NCBI RefSeq assembly: GCF_900109745.1
Contig: NZ_FOAV01000002.1
Span: 310,001 to 374,000 of the forward strand
Direction: 5' to 3'
Length of the DNA: 64,000 nucleotides
From: Roseateles sp. YR242
Lineage (GTDB): Bacteria > Pseudomonadota > Gammaproteobacteria > Burkholderiales > Burkholderiaceae_C
The notes under the pieces are model-generated. The model ran no database searches. It saw only the letters and a program-made list of their open reading frames with translations, and was not told where the DNA came from. Positions 50,448 to 58,554 of the stretch are shown here, in pieces. A program made the translations under genes and the position numbers. The number at the start of each line of letters is the position of its first letter. Position 1 is the stretch's first letter.

Positions 50448-51197
50448 TCAGGCCGGCGGCAGCGCGGCTGACAGGCGCTGGCTCAGCGCCTCGGCCAAGG
50501 CGCGGCGCTCCTGGCCATGGGTCTCCATCAGTGGCAGGCTCTCCACCCGCACATGAAGATCGCGCGCGGTCAGAATGCGCCACAGACTCTGCATCAGGGT
50601 CATCTGGCCGATGTAGCAGGCGGCCTCGCTGTAGGGCTGGCCCGGCTGATGCCAGCGCAGCACCACGGGCTGCAGCGGCGCGTTCACGCTGATGGCCGCC
50701 TGCAGCAGGTTGGCATGCAGGGGCAGCAGCGGATAACCGGCCCCGGTGGTGCCTTCCGGGAAGACCGCCACCGTCTCGCCGCGCGACAGCGCCTCGGCCG
50801 TCTGGTGGACCACCCGCAAGGCATCCCGCTTGCTGGCCCGCTCGATATAAAGCGTGCCCACGGCGGTGGCCAGGCCACCCACCAGCGGCCAGTGCTTGAT
50901 GTCGGCCTTGGAGACAAACCGTGCCTCAGGGATCACTGCATGGATGGCCGCGATGTCCAGCCAGGACACGTGGTTGGCCGTGATCAGCCGGGCGGTGGTG
51001 GTGGGCGCGTGCAGCGGCTGCAGGGTCACGCCCAGCACCCGCAGCAGCTTGCCGGACCACCAGCCCACATACGCCTGTCGTTGCGGGGCATCCAGCTTCG
51101 ACCAGCGCGTATTGATGATCCACAAGCCGTGCAGGATGTGTCCGAGCATGCCGGCGGCCCGCCCCATGGCGACCAGCCCACGTGGCAGGCCCGACAT
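50448..51197 (-). CDS. plsC: 1-acyl-sn-glycerol-3-phosphate acyltransferase
   Basis: Membrane-bound acyltransferase of 249 aa making phosphatidic acid from lysophosphatidic acid. The catalytic HX4D motif is NHVSWLD and the substrate motif is FPEGTT, followed by VVLRWHQPG. N-terminal hydrophobic segment present. Its ATG overlaps the pyrC' stop (TGATG), so it ends the yqgE-ruvX-pyrR-pyrB-pyrC'-plsC operon. Confidence 0.9.
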   Translation of the reverse strand: MSGLPRGLVAMGRAAGMLGHILHGLWIINTRWSKLDAPQRQAYVGWWSGKLLRVLGVTLQPLHAPTTTARLITANHVSWLDIAAIHAVIPEARFVSKADIKHWPLVGGLATAVGTLYIERASKRDALRVVHQTAEALSRGETVAVFPEGTTGAGYPLLPLHANLLQAAISVNAPLQPVVLRWHQPGQPYSEAACYIGQMTLMQSLWRILTARDLHVRVESLPLMETHGQERRALAEALSQRLSAALPPA

Positions 51198-52519
51198 CAG
51201 GCCGCCGCCTCCGTCAGCAGGGACTCATACGCCACCGTGCCCGCCACCAGCGTGTAGCGGACCTGGCCCGGCAGCTCGAAGCCTGTGATGTCGAAGGCGA
51301 ACGGCGTGTGCTTGCCCTGGCTGACCAGGCGCTCCGGCGTCACGGCGCCGGAGGCGGCAGCGTCGAAGATACAGACGTCGCCGACACCGCCTTCCACCAG
51401 ACGGCCGGCGCTGGCGGACAGCGAGCCGAGCGCCTGGCCCAGCACCTTGACCGGCCGGGCCGTGATCACGTCCAGTGCGCGGGCCAGCGGCAGGCCTTCG
51501 TCCTGCGCCCAGCGCAATGCCAGGCTCAGCAGCAGCTCCAGGCCGGTGGCACCGGGGGTGGCCTCGGCGAACGGCAGGTGCTTTTCGTCGGTGGTCACCG
51601 GGTTGTGGTCGCTCACCAGCGCGTCGATGGTGCCGTCGGCCAGCGCCTGCCGCAGCGCGTCGCGGTCGCGTTGCTGGCGCAGCGGCGGTTGCAGGCGGAA
51701 GGCCGGGTTGAAGTAGCCGATGTCCACATCGGTCAGGTGCAGCGAGTTGATGGACACGTCCGCCGTCACCGGCAGGCCTTCGTGCTTGGCACGGCGCACC
51801 AGGTCCACGCCAGCGGCGCTGCTGATGCGGCACAGATGCACCCGGGCGCCGGTGGCACGCACCAGTTCCAGGATGGTGTGCAAGGCCACCGTCTCGGCCG
51901 CCACCGGTTCACCGGAAAGCCCCAGGCGGGTGGCCACCGAGCCGCTGGCGGCCACGCCGCCGCTCAGCCAGGGGTCCCGCGGATGCAGCCACAGCGCGTA
52001 GCCGAAGCTGGCGGCGTATTGCATGGCGCGCTGCATGGTCAGCGTGTTGCGGATGGGCACGGCCGCGTGGGAGAAGGCCACGCAGCCGGCTTCAGTCAGT
52101 TCCGCCATCTCGGTCAGCGCTTCGCCCTGCAGGCCGCGGGTGATGGCGCCCAGCGGGAACAGGCGGCAGCGGCTGAGCTTGCGGGCGCGGAACTTCAGCA
52201 TCTCCACCAGGCCCGGTTCGTCCAGCGTGGGATCGGTATCGGGCGGGCAGACCAGGCTGGTCACGCCACCGGCAGCGGCGGCGGCCAGTTCGCTTTCCAG
52301 CAGGCCTTCGTGCTCATGGCCAGGCTCACGCAGGCGCGCGGCCAAGTCCACCAGGCCCGGGGCGACCACCAGGCCGGACGCGTCGATGACGCGGTCGGCG
52401 CTGAAATCACCCACCCGGCCCACACCCACGATGCGGCCGGAGGCGATGGCGAGGTCACCGGTCTGGTCCAGGCCCGAGGCGGGGTCCAGCAGGCGTCCGT
52501 TCTGAATCAGGATCTTCAT
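51197..52519 (-). CDS. pyrX: Dihydroorotase-like protein lacking metal-binding His pair (PyrC')
   Basis: Amidohydrolase-fold protein of 440 aa. Active type I dihydroorotases carry HxH just after the first beta strand; here the same position reads VDLAARLREPG, with both His lost. Other parts are kept: INSLHLTDVDI, SDHNPVTTDEKHLPF. In Pseudomonas such inactive PyrC' proteins form the structural core of the aspartate transcarbamoylase dodecamer with PyrB, and this gene lies directly after pyrB. An active dihydroorotase must be encoded elsewhere. It overlaps plsC and follows pyrB by 19 bp. Confidence 0.9.
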   Translation of the reverse strand: MKILIQNGRLLDPASGLDQTGDLAIASGRIVGVGRVGDFSADRVIDASGLVVAPGLVDLAARLREPGHEHEGLLESELAAAAAGGVTSLVCPPDTDPTLDEPGLVEMLKFRARKLSRCRLFPLGAITRGLQGEALTEMAELTEAGCVAFSHAAVPIRNTLTMQRAMQYAASFGYALWLHPRDPWLSGGVAASGSVATRLGLSGEPVAAETVALHTILELVRATGARVHLCRISSAAGVDLVRRAKHEGLPVTADVSINSLHLTDVDIGYFNPAFRLQPPLRQQRDRDALRQALADGTIDALVSDHNPVTTDEKHLPFAEATPGATGLELLLSLALRWAQDEGLPLARALDVITARPVKVLGQALGSLSASAGRLVEGGVGDVCIFDAAASGAVTPERLVSQGKHTPFAFDITGFELPGQVRYTLVAGTVAYESLLTEAAA

Positions 52520-52538
52520 ACAGTGCTCCAGCCTCTGC

Positions 52539-53507
52539 TCAGGCCTCGTTGCCGGCCAGAATGGACATCACCGCCATCCGTACCGCAATGCCGAAAGTGA
52601 CCTGCGGCAGGATCACGCTGTGCTGGCCGTCGGCCACGCTGGACGAGATCTCCACGCCGCGGTTGATGGGGCCCGGGTGCATCACGATGGCATCCGGCTT
52701 GGCCAGGGCCAGCTTCTCCGGGGTGAGCCCGAAGCTCTTGAAGTATTCACCCGCGCTGGGCAGCATGGCGCCGGTCATGCGCTCGTTCTGCAGGCGCAGC
52801 ATGATGATGACGTCGGCGTCGCGCACGCCTTCGGCCATGTCGTGGCACACGCGCACGCCCATGTCCTTGAGGTCACCCGGCACCAGGGTCTTGGGGCCGA
52901 CGGCGCGGATCTCGGGCACGCCCAGGATGCTGAGCGCGTGGATGTCGGAGCGCGCCACGCGGGAATGCACGATGTCGCCCACGATGGCCACGGTCAGGTT
53001 GGTGAAGTCCTTCTTGTAGTGGCGGATGGTGTACATGTCCAGCAGCCCCTGGGTGGGGTGGGCATGACGGCCGTCACCGGCATTCACCACATGCACATGG
53101 GGTGCGCAGTGCTGGGCGATCAGGTAGGGGGCGCCGGACTCGCTGTGGCGCACCACGAACATGTCGGCATGCATGGCGGAGAGGTTGGCCACCGTGTCCA
53201 GCAGCGTTTCACCCTTGGCGGTGCTGGAGCGCGCGATATCGAGGTTGATCACGTCCGCCGACAGCCGCTTGGCGGCGATCTCGAACGTGGTGCGGGTGCG
53301 GGTGCTGTTCTCGAAGAACAGGTTGAACACCGACTTGCCTCGCAGCAGCGGCACCTTTTTCACTTCCCGGTCGTTCACCGACAGGAAGGTTCCCGCCGTG
53401 TCCAGGATCTGGTGGATGACCGCACGCGGCAGGCCCTCGGTGGAGAGCAGGTGGATCAGCTCACCGTGCTTGTTCAGTTGAGGATTTCGTTTACTCAGCA
53501 TGGTCAT
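52539..53507 (-). CDS. pyrB: Aspartate carbamoyltransferase catalytic subunit
   Basis: First committed enzyme of pyrimidine synthesis, 322 aa, joining aspartate and carbamoyl phosphate. Carbamoyl phosphate motif [11 protein letters not shown], then [32 protein letters not shown] and the aspartate region [12 protein letters not shown]. The ATG at 53507 overlaps the pyrR stop by 4 bp (ATGA). It needs the PyrC' partner next to it for assembly, by analogy with pseudomonads. Confidence 0.97.
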   Translation of the reverse strand: MTMLSKRNPQLNKHGELIHLLSTEGLPRAVIHQILDTAGTFLSVNDREVKKVPLLRGKSVFNLFFENSTRTRTTFEIAAKRLSADVINLDIARSSTAKGETLLDTVANLSAMHADMFVVRHSESGAPYLIAQHCAPHVHVVNAGDGRHAHPTQGLLDMYTIRHYKKDFTNLTVAIVGDIVHSRVARSDIHALSILGVPEIRAVGPKTLVPGDLKDMGVRVCHDMAEGVRDADVIIMLRLQNERMTGAMLPSAGEYFKSFGLTPEKLALAKPDAIVMHPGPINRGVEISSSVADGQHSVILPQVTFGIAVRMAVMSILAGNEA

Positions 53508-53998
53508 TTCACGTCAAAGCTGAAGCGGCCGTTGTCGTCCTTGGCCAGGCGCAGCCGTTGTTCGGGCGCGAGGGCGACGCGTGCGGCGGAGAAGGCCGGT
53601 TCGATGGGGAGCTGGCGGCCGCCGCGGTCCACCAGCACTGCGAGGGTGACGCTGGCGGGGCGGCCGAAGTCGAACAGCTCGTTGATCACGGCGCGGGTGG
53701 TGCGGCCGGTAAAGAGCACGTCGTCGATCAGCACGATGTGACGGTCGGTGATGTCGAAGGGCAGTTTGGTGTGGTCGGCGGCGGCGCTCATGCCCTTGGA
53801 GCCGAAGTCATCGCGGTGCAGGGCACTGGAGATGACGCCGTGCTGGCCCTCGAGTTGCAGGTCTTGCTGCAGGCGCTCGGCCAGCCAGGCGCCGCCGGAC
53901 CAGATGCCCACCAGCACGGCCTGCGGCTGCAGCAGGCGCTGCACGCCGCGGCGGAGGTCGCCATAAAGCGCTTCGGCATCGAGATGGAGTGTGCTCAT
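53504..53998 (-). CDS. pyrR: Pyr operon regulator / uracil phosphoribosyltransferase PyrR
   Basis: PRPP-dependent type I phosphoribosyltransferase-fold protein of 164 aa. The PRPP loop is [22 protein letters not shown]; the N-terminal part [19 protein letters not shown] matches the family. PyrR is an RNA-binding attenuator in Gram-positives; in betaproteobacteria its regulatory role is less clear and it may mainly act as uracil salvage enzyme. I see no obvious pyr attenuator in the leader. Its start overlaps the ruvX stop. Confidence 0.92.
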   Translation of the reverse strand: MSTLHLDAEALYGDLRRGVQRLLQPQAVLVGIWSGGAWLAERLQQDLQLEGQHGVISSALHRDDFGSKGMSAAADHTKLPFDITDRHIVLIDDVLFTGRTTRAVINELFDFGRPASVTLAVLVDRGGRQLPIEPAFSAARVALAPEQRLRLAKDDNGRFSFDVK

Positions 53999-54390
53999 GA
54001 ATGTTCCCGGAAGTATTGTTCGAGGATGAGTGCGGCGCTGGCGGCATCCAGGTCGCGAGCGCCCTGGGACTGGGCCTCGGCGCTGGTGTAGCGTTCGTCC
54101 ACCTCCACCACGGGCAGGTGGTAGCGCCCGCGCAGCTGGCCGGCAAAGCGCAGGGCCCGCTGTGTCATCTCATGCGGTTGGCCATCGGGATGGCGTGGCA
54201 CGCCGATCACCAGCGCATCCGGCTGCCACTCGGCGATCAGCTTCGTGATTGCGGCGAATCGCGCATCCCCCTGCTCCGTGATCGTCCGCACGCCGCGCGC
54301 GCTGCCCAGCAGCCGATTGCCCGACGCCACACCGATCCGTTTGGTACCGAAATCAAAAGCCAGCAGGGACACAGGAAGAGAAGTGCTCAT
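53995..54390 (-). CDS. ruvX: Putative Holliday junction resolvase / pre-16S rRNA nuclease RuvX (YqgF)
   Basis: RNase H-fold nuclease of 131 aa. The first catalytic Asp lies in LLAFDFGTKRIGVA, the second motif VIGVPRHPDG follows, and VEVDERYTSAEAQ and RDLDAASAALILEQY complete the fold. The ATG at 54390 is the family start. The frame stays open upstream through three 87-bp repeats, but those are also open in other frames because 87 is a multiple of three, so an N-terminal extension is not supported. Middle of the yqgE-ruvX-pyrR operon. Confidence 0.92.
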   Translation of the reverse strand: MSTSLPVSLLAFDFGTKRIGVASGNRLLGSARGVRTITEQGDARFAAITKLIAEWQPDALVIGVPRHPDGQPHEMTQRALRFAGQLRGRYHLPVVEVDERYTSAEAQSQGARDLDAASAALILEQYFREHS

Positions 54391-54726
54391 ATCAGCGCCC
54401 CACTCATACCCCCAGCGCCTCCCCCCAGTAGCCAAAAGCAAAGCGACTGGGGGGCCATTCTTGACCAAGCCAGCCCAGGCGAAGGGCCGTCCCGAGCCTC
54501 GGGCAGCGCCCCTTGGGGGCAGGAGCGAAGCGACTGGGGGGCCATTTTTCATCAAGCCAGCCCAGGCGAAGGGCCGTCCCGAGCCTCGGGCAGCGCCCCT
54601 TGGGGGCAGGAGCGAAGCGACTGGGGGGCCATTTTTCATCAAGCCAGCCCAGGCGAAGGGCCGCCCCGAGCCTTGGGCAGCGCCCCTTGGGGGCAGGAGC
54701 GAAAGCGACTGAGGGGCCAACATCCA
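54391..54726. other. Gap between yqgE and ruvX filled by 87-bp tandem repeats
   Basis: A 336-bp region inside the operon. Apart from about 40 bp before the ruvX ATG it is made of the tandem repeats listed separately. There is no independent gene here that I can support. Confidence 0.7.
54441..54720. repeat. Three 87-bp tandem repeats with internal palindromes
   Basis: The segment starting AAGCGACTGGGGGGCC recurs at 54441, 54528 and 54615, exactly 87 bp apart, and again at 54703 with one added A. Copies two and three are almost identical; the first differs (CATTCTTGACCAAG for CATTTTTCATCAAG). Each unit holds the palindromes CCCGAG-C-CTCGGG and CCCCTTGGGGG. It resembles dispersed intergenic elements of Burkholderiales. 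Confidence 0.85.
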
Positions 54727-55305
54727 TCATGCGTGGCCGGCTTCCGGGCTGAGCATGCGGGGGTCGATGCCGAGTAGGGCCAGCGCTTTTTCATAGCGCT
54801 CCTCGATCGGCGTGTCGAAGATGATCTCGGGGGTCGCGTCCACCGTGATCCAGCCGTTGCGGCCCAGCTCTTCTTCCAGCTGACCCGCGGCCCAGCCGCT
54901 GTAGCCCAGCGTGATCAGTACCCGCTTGGGGCCGGCACCACTGGACAAGGCTTCCAGCACATCCCGGCTGGTGGTCATTTCCAGCCCACCTGGCACGGCC
55001 AGCGTGGCGTTGTAGTGGTTGCCCTGCTCATCCAGCGGCTCATGCAGCACAAAACCGCGCTCGGTCTGGACAGGGCCCCCATAAAAGACAGGGCGGGCCG
55101 CCATCGATTCGTCCGGCAGCTCCAGTTCGACCTTCTCGAACAGGTTGCCAAGCGTCAACGAAATCGGCTTGTTGATGACCAGGCCCAGGGCACCCTTCTC
55201 GTTGTGCTCGCACAGGTAGACCACTGACCCTGCAAAGGTCTCGTCCACCATGCCCGGCATGGCGATCAGGAACTGGTTGGTCAGATCGATGCGTTCCTTG
55301 GACAT
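54727..55305 (-). CDS. yqgE: YqgE/AlgH family protein
   Basis: UPF0301 protein of 192 aa of unknown function. Family segments are NQFLIAMPGMVDETFAGSVVY, GALGLVINKPI, PVFYGGPVQTERGFVLH and LGYSGWAAGQLEEEL. It is regularly co-transcribed with ruvX. AlgH of Pseudomonas affects alginate indirectly; no catalytic residues are known. It begins the minus-strand operon with pyrimidine genes and is divergent from the photolyase, 33 bp between starts. Confidence 0.92.
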   Translation of the reverse strand: MSKERIDLTNQFLIAMPGMVDETFAGSVVYLCEHNEKGALGLVINKPISLTLGNLFEKVELELPDESMAARPVFYGGPVQTERGFVLHEPLDEQGNHYNATLAVPGGLEMTTSRDVLEALSSGAGPKRVLITLGYSGWAAGQLEEELGRNGWITVDATPEIIFDTPIEERYEKALALLGIDPRMLSPEAGHA

Positions 55306-55338
55306 GGCGGCATTCTATTTCACCGACACTCCCCGTCC

Positions 55339-56841
55339 ATGAAGACCGCCCCTTCTCGCAGCACAGCCCGTACCGCTCCTGATCCGGACACCGCCCTGGT
55401 CTGGTTCCGCCGGGACTTGCGCGCCGACGACCATGCGGCGCTCTATCACGCGCTCAAGCACCACCCCCGCGTGTACTGTGCTTTTGTACTGGACACCGAC
55501 ATCCTGGACGCCCTGCCCCGCGCGGACCGTCGCGTCCCTTTCATCCTGGACGCCCTGCGGGTGCTGGACGCCGACCTGGGCCGGCTGGCCCTCGGTGCCG
55601 GGCTGATCGTCCGCCACGGCAGCGCCGCGGCCTTGCTGCCGGCGCTGGTGGCCGAACTGGGCGCGGGCGCGCTGTATTTCAACCATGACGACGAGCCGCA
55701 GGCGCTGCAGCGAGACGCCGCCGTGGGCGAAACCCTGCTGGCGCGCGGCGTGGCGGTCCACAGTTTCAAGGACCATGTCATCTTCGAGCGTTCGGAGATC
55801 CTGACCGCCACCCGGCAGCCCTACGGCGTCTTCACGCCCTACAAGAACAACTGGCTCAAGACGCTGACCGACTTTTATGTCCGCGCCTATCCGGTGCGCC
55901 CATACGCCGCCCATCTGGCACCAGCCCCCGGCCCGCAGGCGCCACGCATCCCCAGCTTGACGGACATCGGTTTCGACCCGGTCGAGCTCAGCCCCACGCT
56001 GCGCGACGGCAGCGACGGTGCTCAGCGGTTGCTGAAGGATTTCCTGACCCGTATCGACCGTTATGGCGAACAACGGGACTTCCCCGCCGTGAAGGGCCCC
56101 AGCTACCTGAGCGTGCACCTGCGCTTTGGCACCCTCTCGATCCGCCAATGCGCGCGCGAGGCCTGGCTGCGTGCTCGCCAGGGGGATGAGGGCGCCCAGA
56201 TCTGGCTTTCCGAGCTGGTCTGGCGGGATTTCTACCACCAGGTGATGCATCACCATCCCCATGTGGTGGGCCACGCCTTCCGGCCGGAATACGACAACAT
56301 CCGCTGGGAAACCGGCCCCGAGGCGGAAGAACAATTCCGGGCCTGGTGTGAGGGCCGCACGGGCTTCCCCATCGTGGACGCGGCCATGCGCCAGCTCAAC
56401 GAGACCGGCTACATGCACAACCGGCTACGGATGGTCACGGCCAGCTTCCTGATCAAGGACCTGGGCATCGACTGGCGGTGGGGGGAAGGTTATTTCGCCC
56501 AGCAGTTGCTGGATTTCGACCTGGCCGCCAACAACGGCGGCTGGCAGTGGGCCGCCTCCAGCGGCTGCGATGCCCAGCCCTATTTCCGCATCTTCAACCC
56601 GGTCAGCCAGAGCGAGAAGTTCGATGCGCAGGGCAAGTTCATCAAGCGTTATGTGCCCGAGCTGGCGAAACTGCCTCCCAAGCTGATTCACGCCCCGTGG
56701 ACGGCGCGCCCCGTGGAGTTGGAAGCTTGTGGCGTGGCCATGGGCCGGGACTATCCGCTGCCCATCGTGCGCCACGAGCTGGCGCGGATGGCAACGCTGG
56801 ACCGCTACGCGGTGGTCAAGGACCGGCGCCTGCCCGAATAG
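55339..56841 (+). CDS. phrB: Deoxyribodipyrimidine photolyase (class I)
   Basis: Light-driven DNA repair flavoprotein of 500 aa that splits cyclobutane pyrimidine dimers. The antenna domain starts TALVWFRRDLRADDHAAL; the FAD domain has the conserved Trp-rich region ELVWRDFYHQVMHHHP, GRTGFPIVDAAMRQL, TGYMHNRLRMV and NNGGWQWAASSGCDAQPYFRIFNP. Length and motifs are those of the class I CPD enzyme. It stands alone; no GATCC-N18-TA promoter is seen ahead of it, unlike photolyase genes in some ChrR regulons. Confidence 0.95.
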   Translation: MKTAPSRSTARTAPDPDTALVWFRRDLRADDHAALYHALKHHPRVYCAFVLDTDILDALPRADRRVPFILDALRVLDADLGRLALGAGLIVRHGSAAALLPALVAELGAGALYFNHDDEPQALQRDAAVGETLLARGVAVHSFKDHVIFERSEILTATRQPYGVFTPYKNNWLKTLTDFYVRAYPVRPYAAHLAPAPGPQAPRIPSLTDIGFDPVELSPTLRDGSDGAQRLLKDFLTRIDRYGEQRDFPAVKGPSYLSVHLRFGTLSIRQCAREAWLRARQGDEGAQIWLSELVWRDFYHQVMHHHPHVVGHAFRPEYDNIRWETGPEAEEQFRAWCEGRTGFPIVDAAMRQLNETGYMHNRLRMVTASFLIKDLGIDWRWGEGYFAQQLLDFDLAANNGGWQWAASSGCDAQPYFRIFNPVSQSEKFDAQGKFIKRYVPELAKLPPKLIHAPWTARPVELEACGVAMGRDYPLPIVRHELARMATLDRYAVVKDRRLPE

Positions 56842-56868
56842 GGGTGTGGCACGCGGCCGCCTGGGGGG

Positions 56869-57753
56869 TCAGTGCACCACCGCGCTGCCATCGGACGGCA
56901 GGCATTCGCCATGGGCCCGGGATTCCGCCAGGTTCAACAGGCCACGGGCACTGATGGCATCGCGGGGATAGATGGCCATGCCCACCGAGCAATGCAGCCG
57001 GATCGGCTTGCCGGCCAGCTCGAAGGGCAAGCTCAAGGCGTCGTCCAGCCGGTGCGTCAGCGCGTCGGCGTCGTGGGTGCTGTCCACACGGGTGACGACC
57101 AGGGCGAACTGCTCGTCGGCATGGCGGGCCAGCAGGTCGGCATCGCCGGTGCAGCTCTTCATGCGCTGCCCCAGTTCCACGAGCAAGGGGGCCGTGGCCG
57201 CAGGGCCGTGCGAGAGCAGCAGCGCCTGCAGGCCGCGCAGCACCACCACCGCCACCGCCACCGGCTGGGGGTCAGCCCGAAGCATGCGCAGGACCTGATC
57301 CAGCCGTTCCAGCAAGGCCACCTGGCCCAGCAGGCCGGTCACCGTGTCGCGCAGCAGCGGCGAGAAGCGCAGTTGCTTGCCGCTGGCCCGCTCGCTTTGC
57401 AGCAGTTCGTCCAGATCCCCGAACAGGGTTTCCAGACCGGTGCCCTTGTCGTAGAAGCCATCCGCGCCGGCCTTGATGCACCGGTCGCGGTAGATGTCGG
57501 AGCACTGGCTGCTGAGCATCAGGATGCGGCCTTTGTAGCCCCGGCCCCGCAGGTCTCGCAGCACATCCAGCCCGGTACCGATGGCCAGATTCATGTCCAG
57601 CAGTACGGTGTCCGGCTGCAGCCAGTCAATCAGCGCCACGGCTTGCGGCGCACCTTCCGCTTCCCCGACCACACGGGTGCCCGGCAGGCTGTCGAGCCGG
57701 CGGGCCAACAGGCGGCGGATCGCGGAAGAGTCCTCGACGAGGAAGATATCCAT
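56869..57753 (-). CDS. Response regulator with degenerate GGDEF domain
   Basis: Two-domain regulator of 294 aa. The receiver (about 1-125) has the phospho-Asp in VLLDMNLAIGTG. The C-terminal domain follows the GGDEF fold but the signature reads ARHADEQFALVV, that is ADEQF instead of GGDEF, so cyclic di-GMP synthesis is unlikely. It may bind GTP or act as a signalling scaffold. It lies downstream of the NarL-like regulator, 162 bp apart, on the same strand. Confidence 0.85.
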   Translation of the reverse strand: MDIFLVEDSSAIRRLLARRLDSLPGTRVVGEAEGAPQAVALIDWLQPDTVLLDMNLAIGTGLDVLRDLRGRGYKGRILMLSSQCSDIYRDRCIKAGADGFYDKGTGLETLFGDLDELLQSERASGKQLRFSPLLRDTVTGLLGQVALLERLDQVLRMLRADPQPVAVAVVVLRGLQALLLSHGPAATAPLLVELGQRMKSCTGDADLLARHADEQFALVVTRVDSTHDADALTHRLDDALSLPFELAGKPIRLHCSVGMAIYPRDAISARGLLNLAESRAHGECLPSDGSAVVH

Positions 57754-57915
57754 GGGACGCTTTCTCCAAGCACCGTTCCTGAGTGAACGGCATGGAGCGC
57801 ATCTTGGCCCGCGGGGATCGAATCAGTCAGCGGCAGCCCGCGCAAGCTCGTGTCGGAAGCTCGCGGCAGGGTTTGTGCAGCAATCACCTACAGCGTTGGG
57901 ACAGCGGTACCAACG

Positions 57916-58554
57916 TTAAATAGCATCGGTCAATCCATGCTGTACGCAGTATTTCGTCAGTTCCGTGTTGTTGCGCCAGCCGGTTTTTTCCAGGATGCGG
58001 GCGCGGTAGGTGCCCACCGTCTTGGCCGACAGGTGCATGGTGTCGGCGATCTCGGCCGGCGTCTTGCCGGCGGCGATCAACAACATCACGCGGTGCTCCT
58101 GGGCCGACAGCTGCTCATGCGGCAGCTGGTTGGGGGCCTGGCCGCTGAGCAGGCCCAGCAGGTGGTCCGCCATCGCCGCCGTGACATACCGGCCCCCCAC
58201 CAGCAGGCGCTGCAGTGCCAGCACCAGTTCATCGGTGGCCTTGTCCTTGGGCAGGTAGCCGGACACGCCCATCTGCAGCAGCCGGGCTGCATAGGCGGAC
58301 TCGGCATTCAGGCTGAGCACCAGCACCGGCACCGTCTTGATGGCGCGCAGGATGCGGCTGGCGCCCTCGGTGCCGCTGGCGTCGGGCAAGGACAGGTCCA
58401 GCACGATCGCCGAAGGCGCATGGGCCTGGCCGAGCTGCAGTGCTTCGGCAATGGTGGACGCTTCATCGATCACGGCGTCGGGCCACTGGGCGTGGATCAG
58501 CTGCTTGACCCCCAGCCGCATGATCGGATGGTCATCAACGATCAGAAACCTCAT
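57916..58554 (-). CDS. NarL/LuxR-family response regulator
   Basis: Regulator of 212 aa: receiver domain (MRFLIVDDHPIMRLG, phospho-Asp in IVLDLSLPDASGTEG) and a C-terminal LuxR-type helix-turn-helix (LSAQEHRVMLLIAAGKTPAEI, LSAKTVGTYRARILEKTG). The ATG at 58554 has GGAGG upstream. It overlaps the sensor kinase stop by 20 bp, so the pair is translated together. The target genes are not in the window. Confidence 0.95.
   Translation of the reverse strand: MRFLIVDDHPIMRLGVKQLIHAQWPDAVIDEASTIAEALQLGQAHAPSAIVLDLSLPDASGTEGASRILRAIKTVPVLVLSLNAESAYAARLLQMGVSGYLPKDKATDELVLALQRLLVGGRYVTAAMADHLLGLLSGQAPNQLPHEQLSAQEHRVMLLIAAGKTPAEIADTMHLSAKTVGTYRARILEKTGWRNNTELTKYCVQHGLTDAI

Noticed and set aside
54391-54723. 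N-terminal extension of RuvX through the 87-bp repeats (in-frame open reading)
   Set aside because: 87 is a multiple of three, so the repeats stay open in several frames on both strands. RuvX homologues start at the ATG at 54390.
55306-55338. ChrR-type GATCC-N18-TA promoter for the photolyase
   Set aside because: Looked for because photolyase belongs to ChrR regulons in Rhodobacter. Only 33 bp separate it from yqgE and no matching element is present there.
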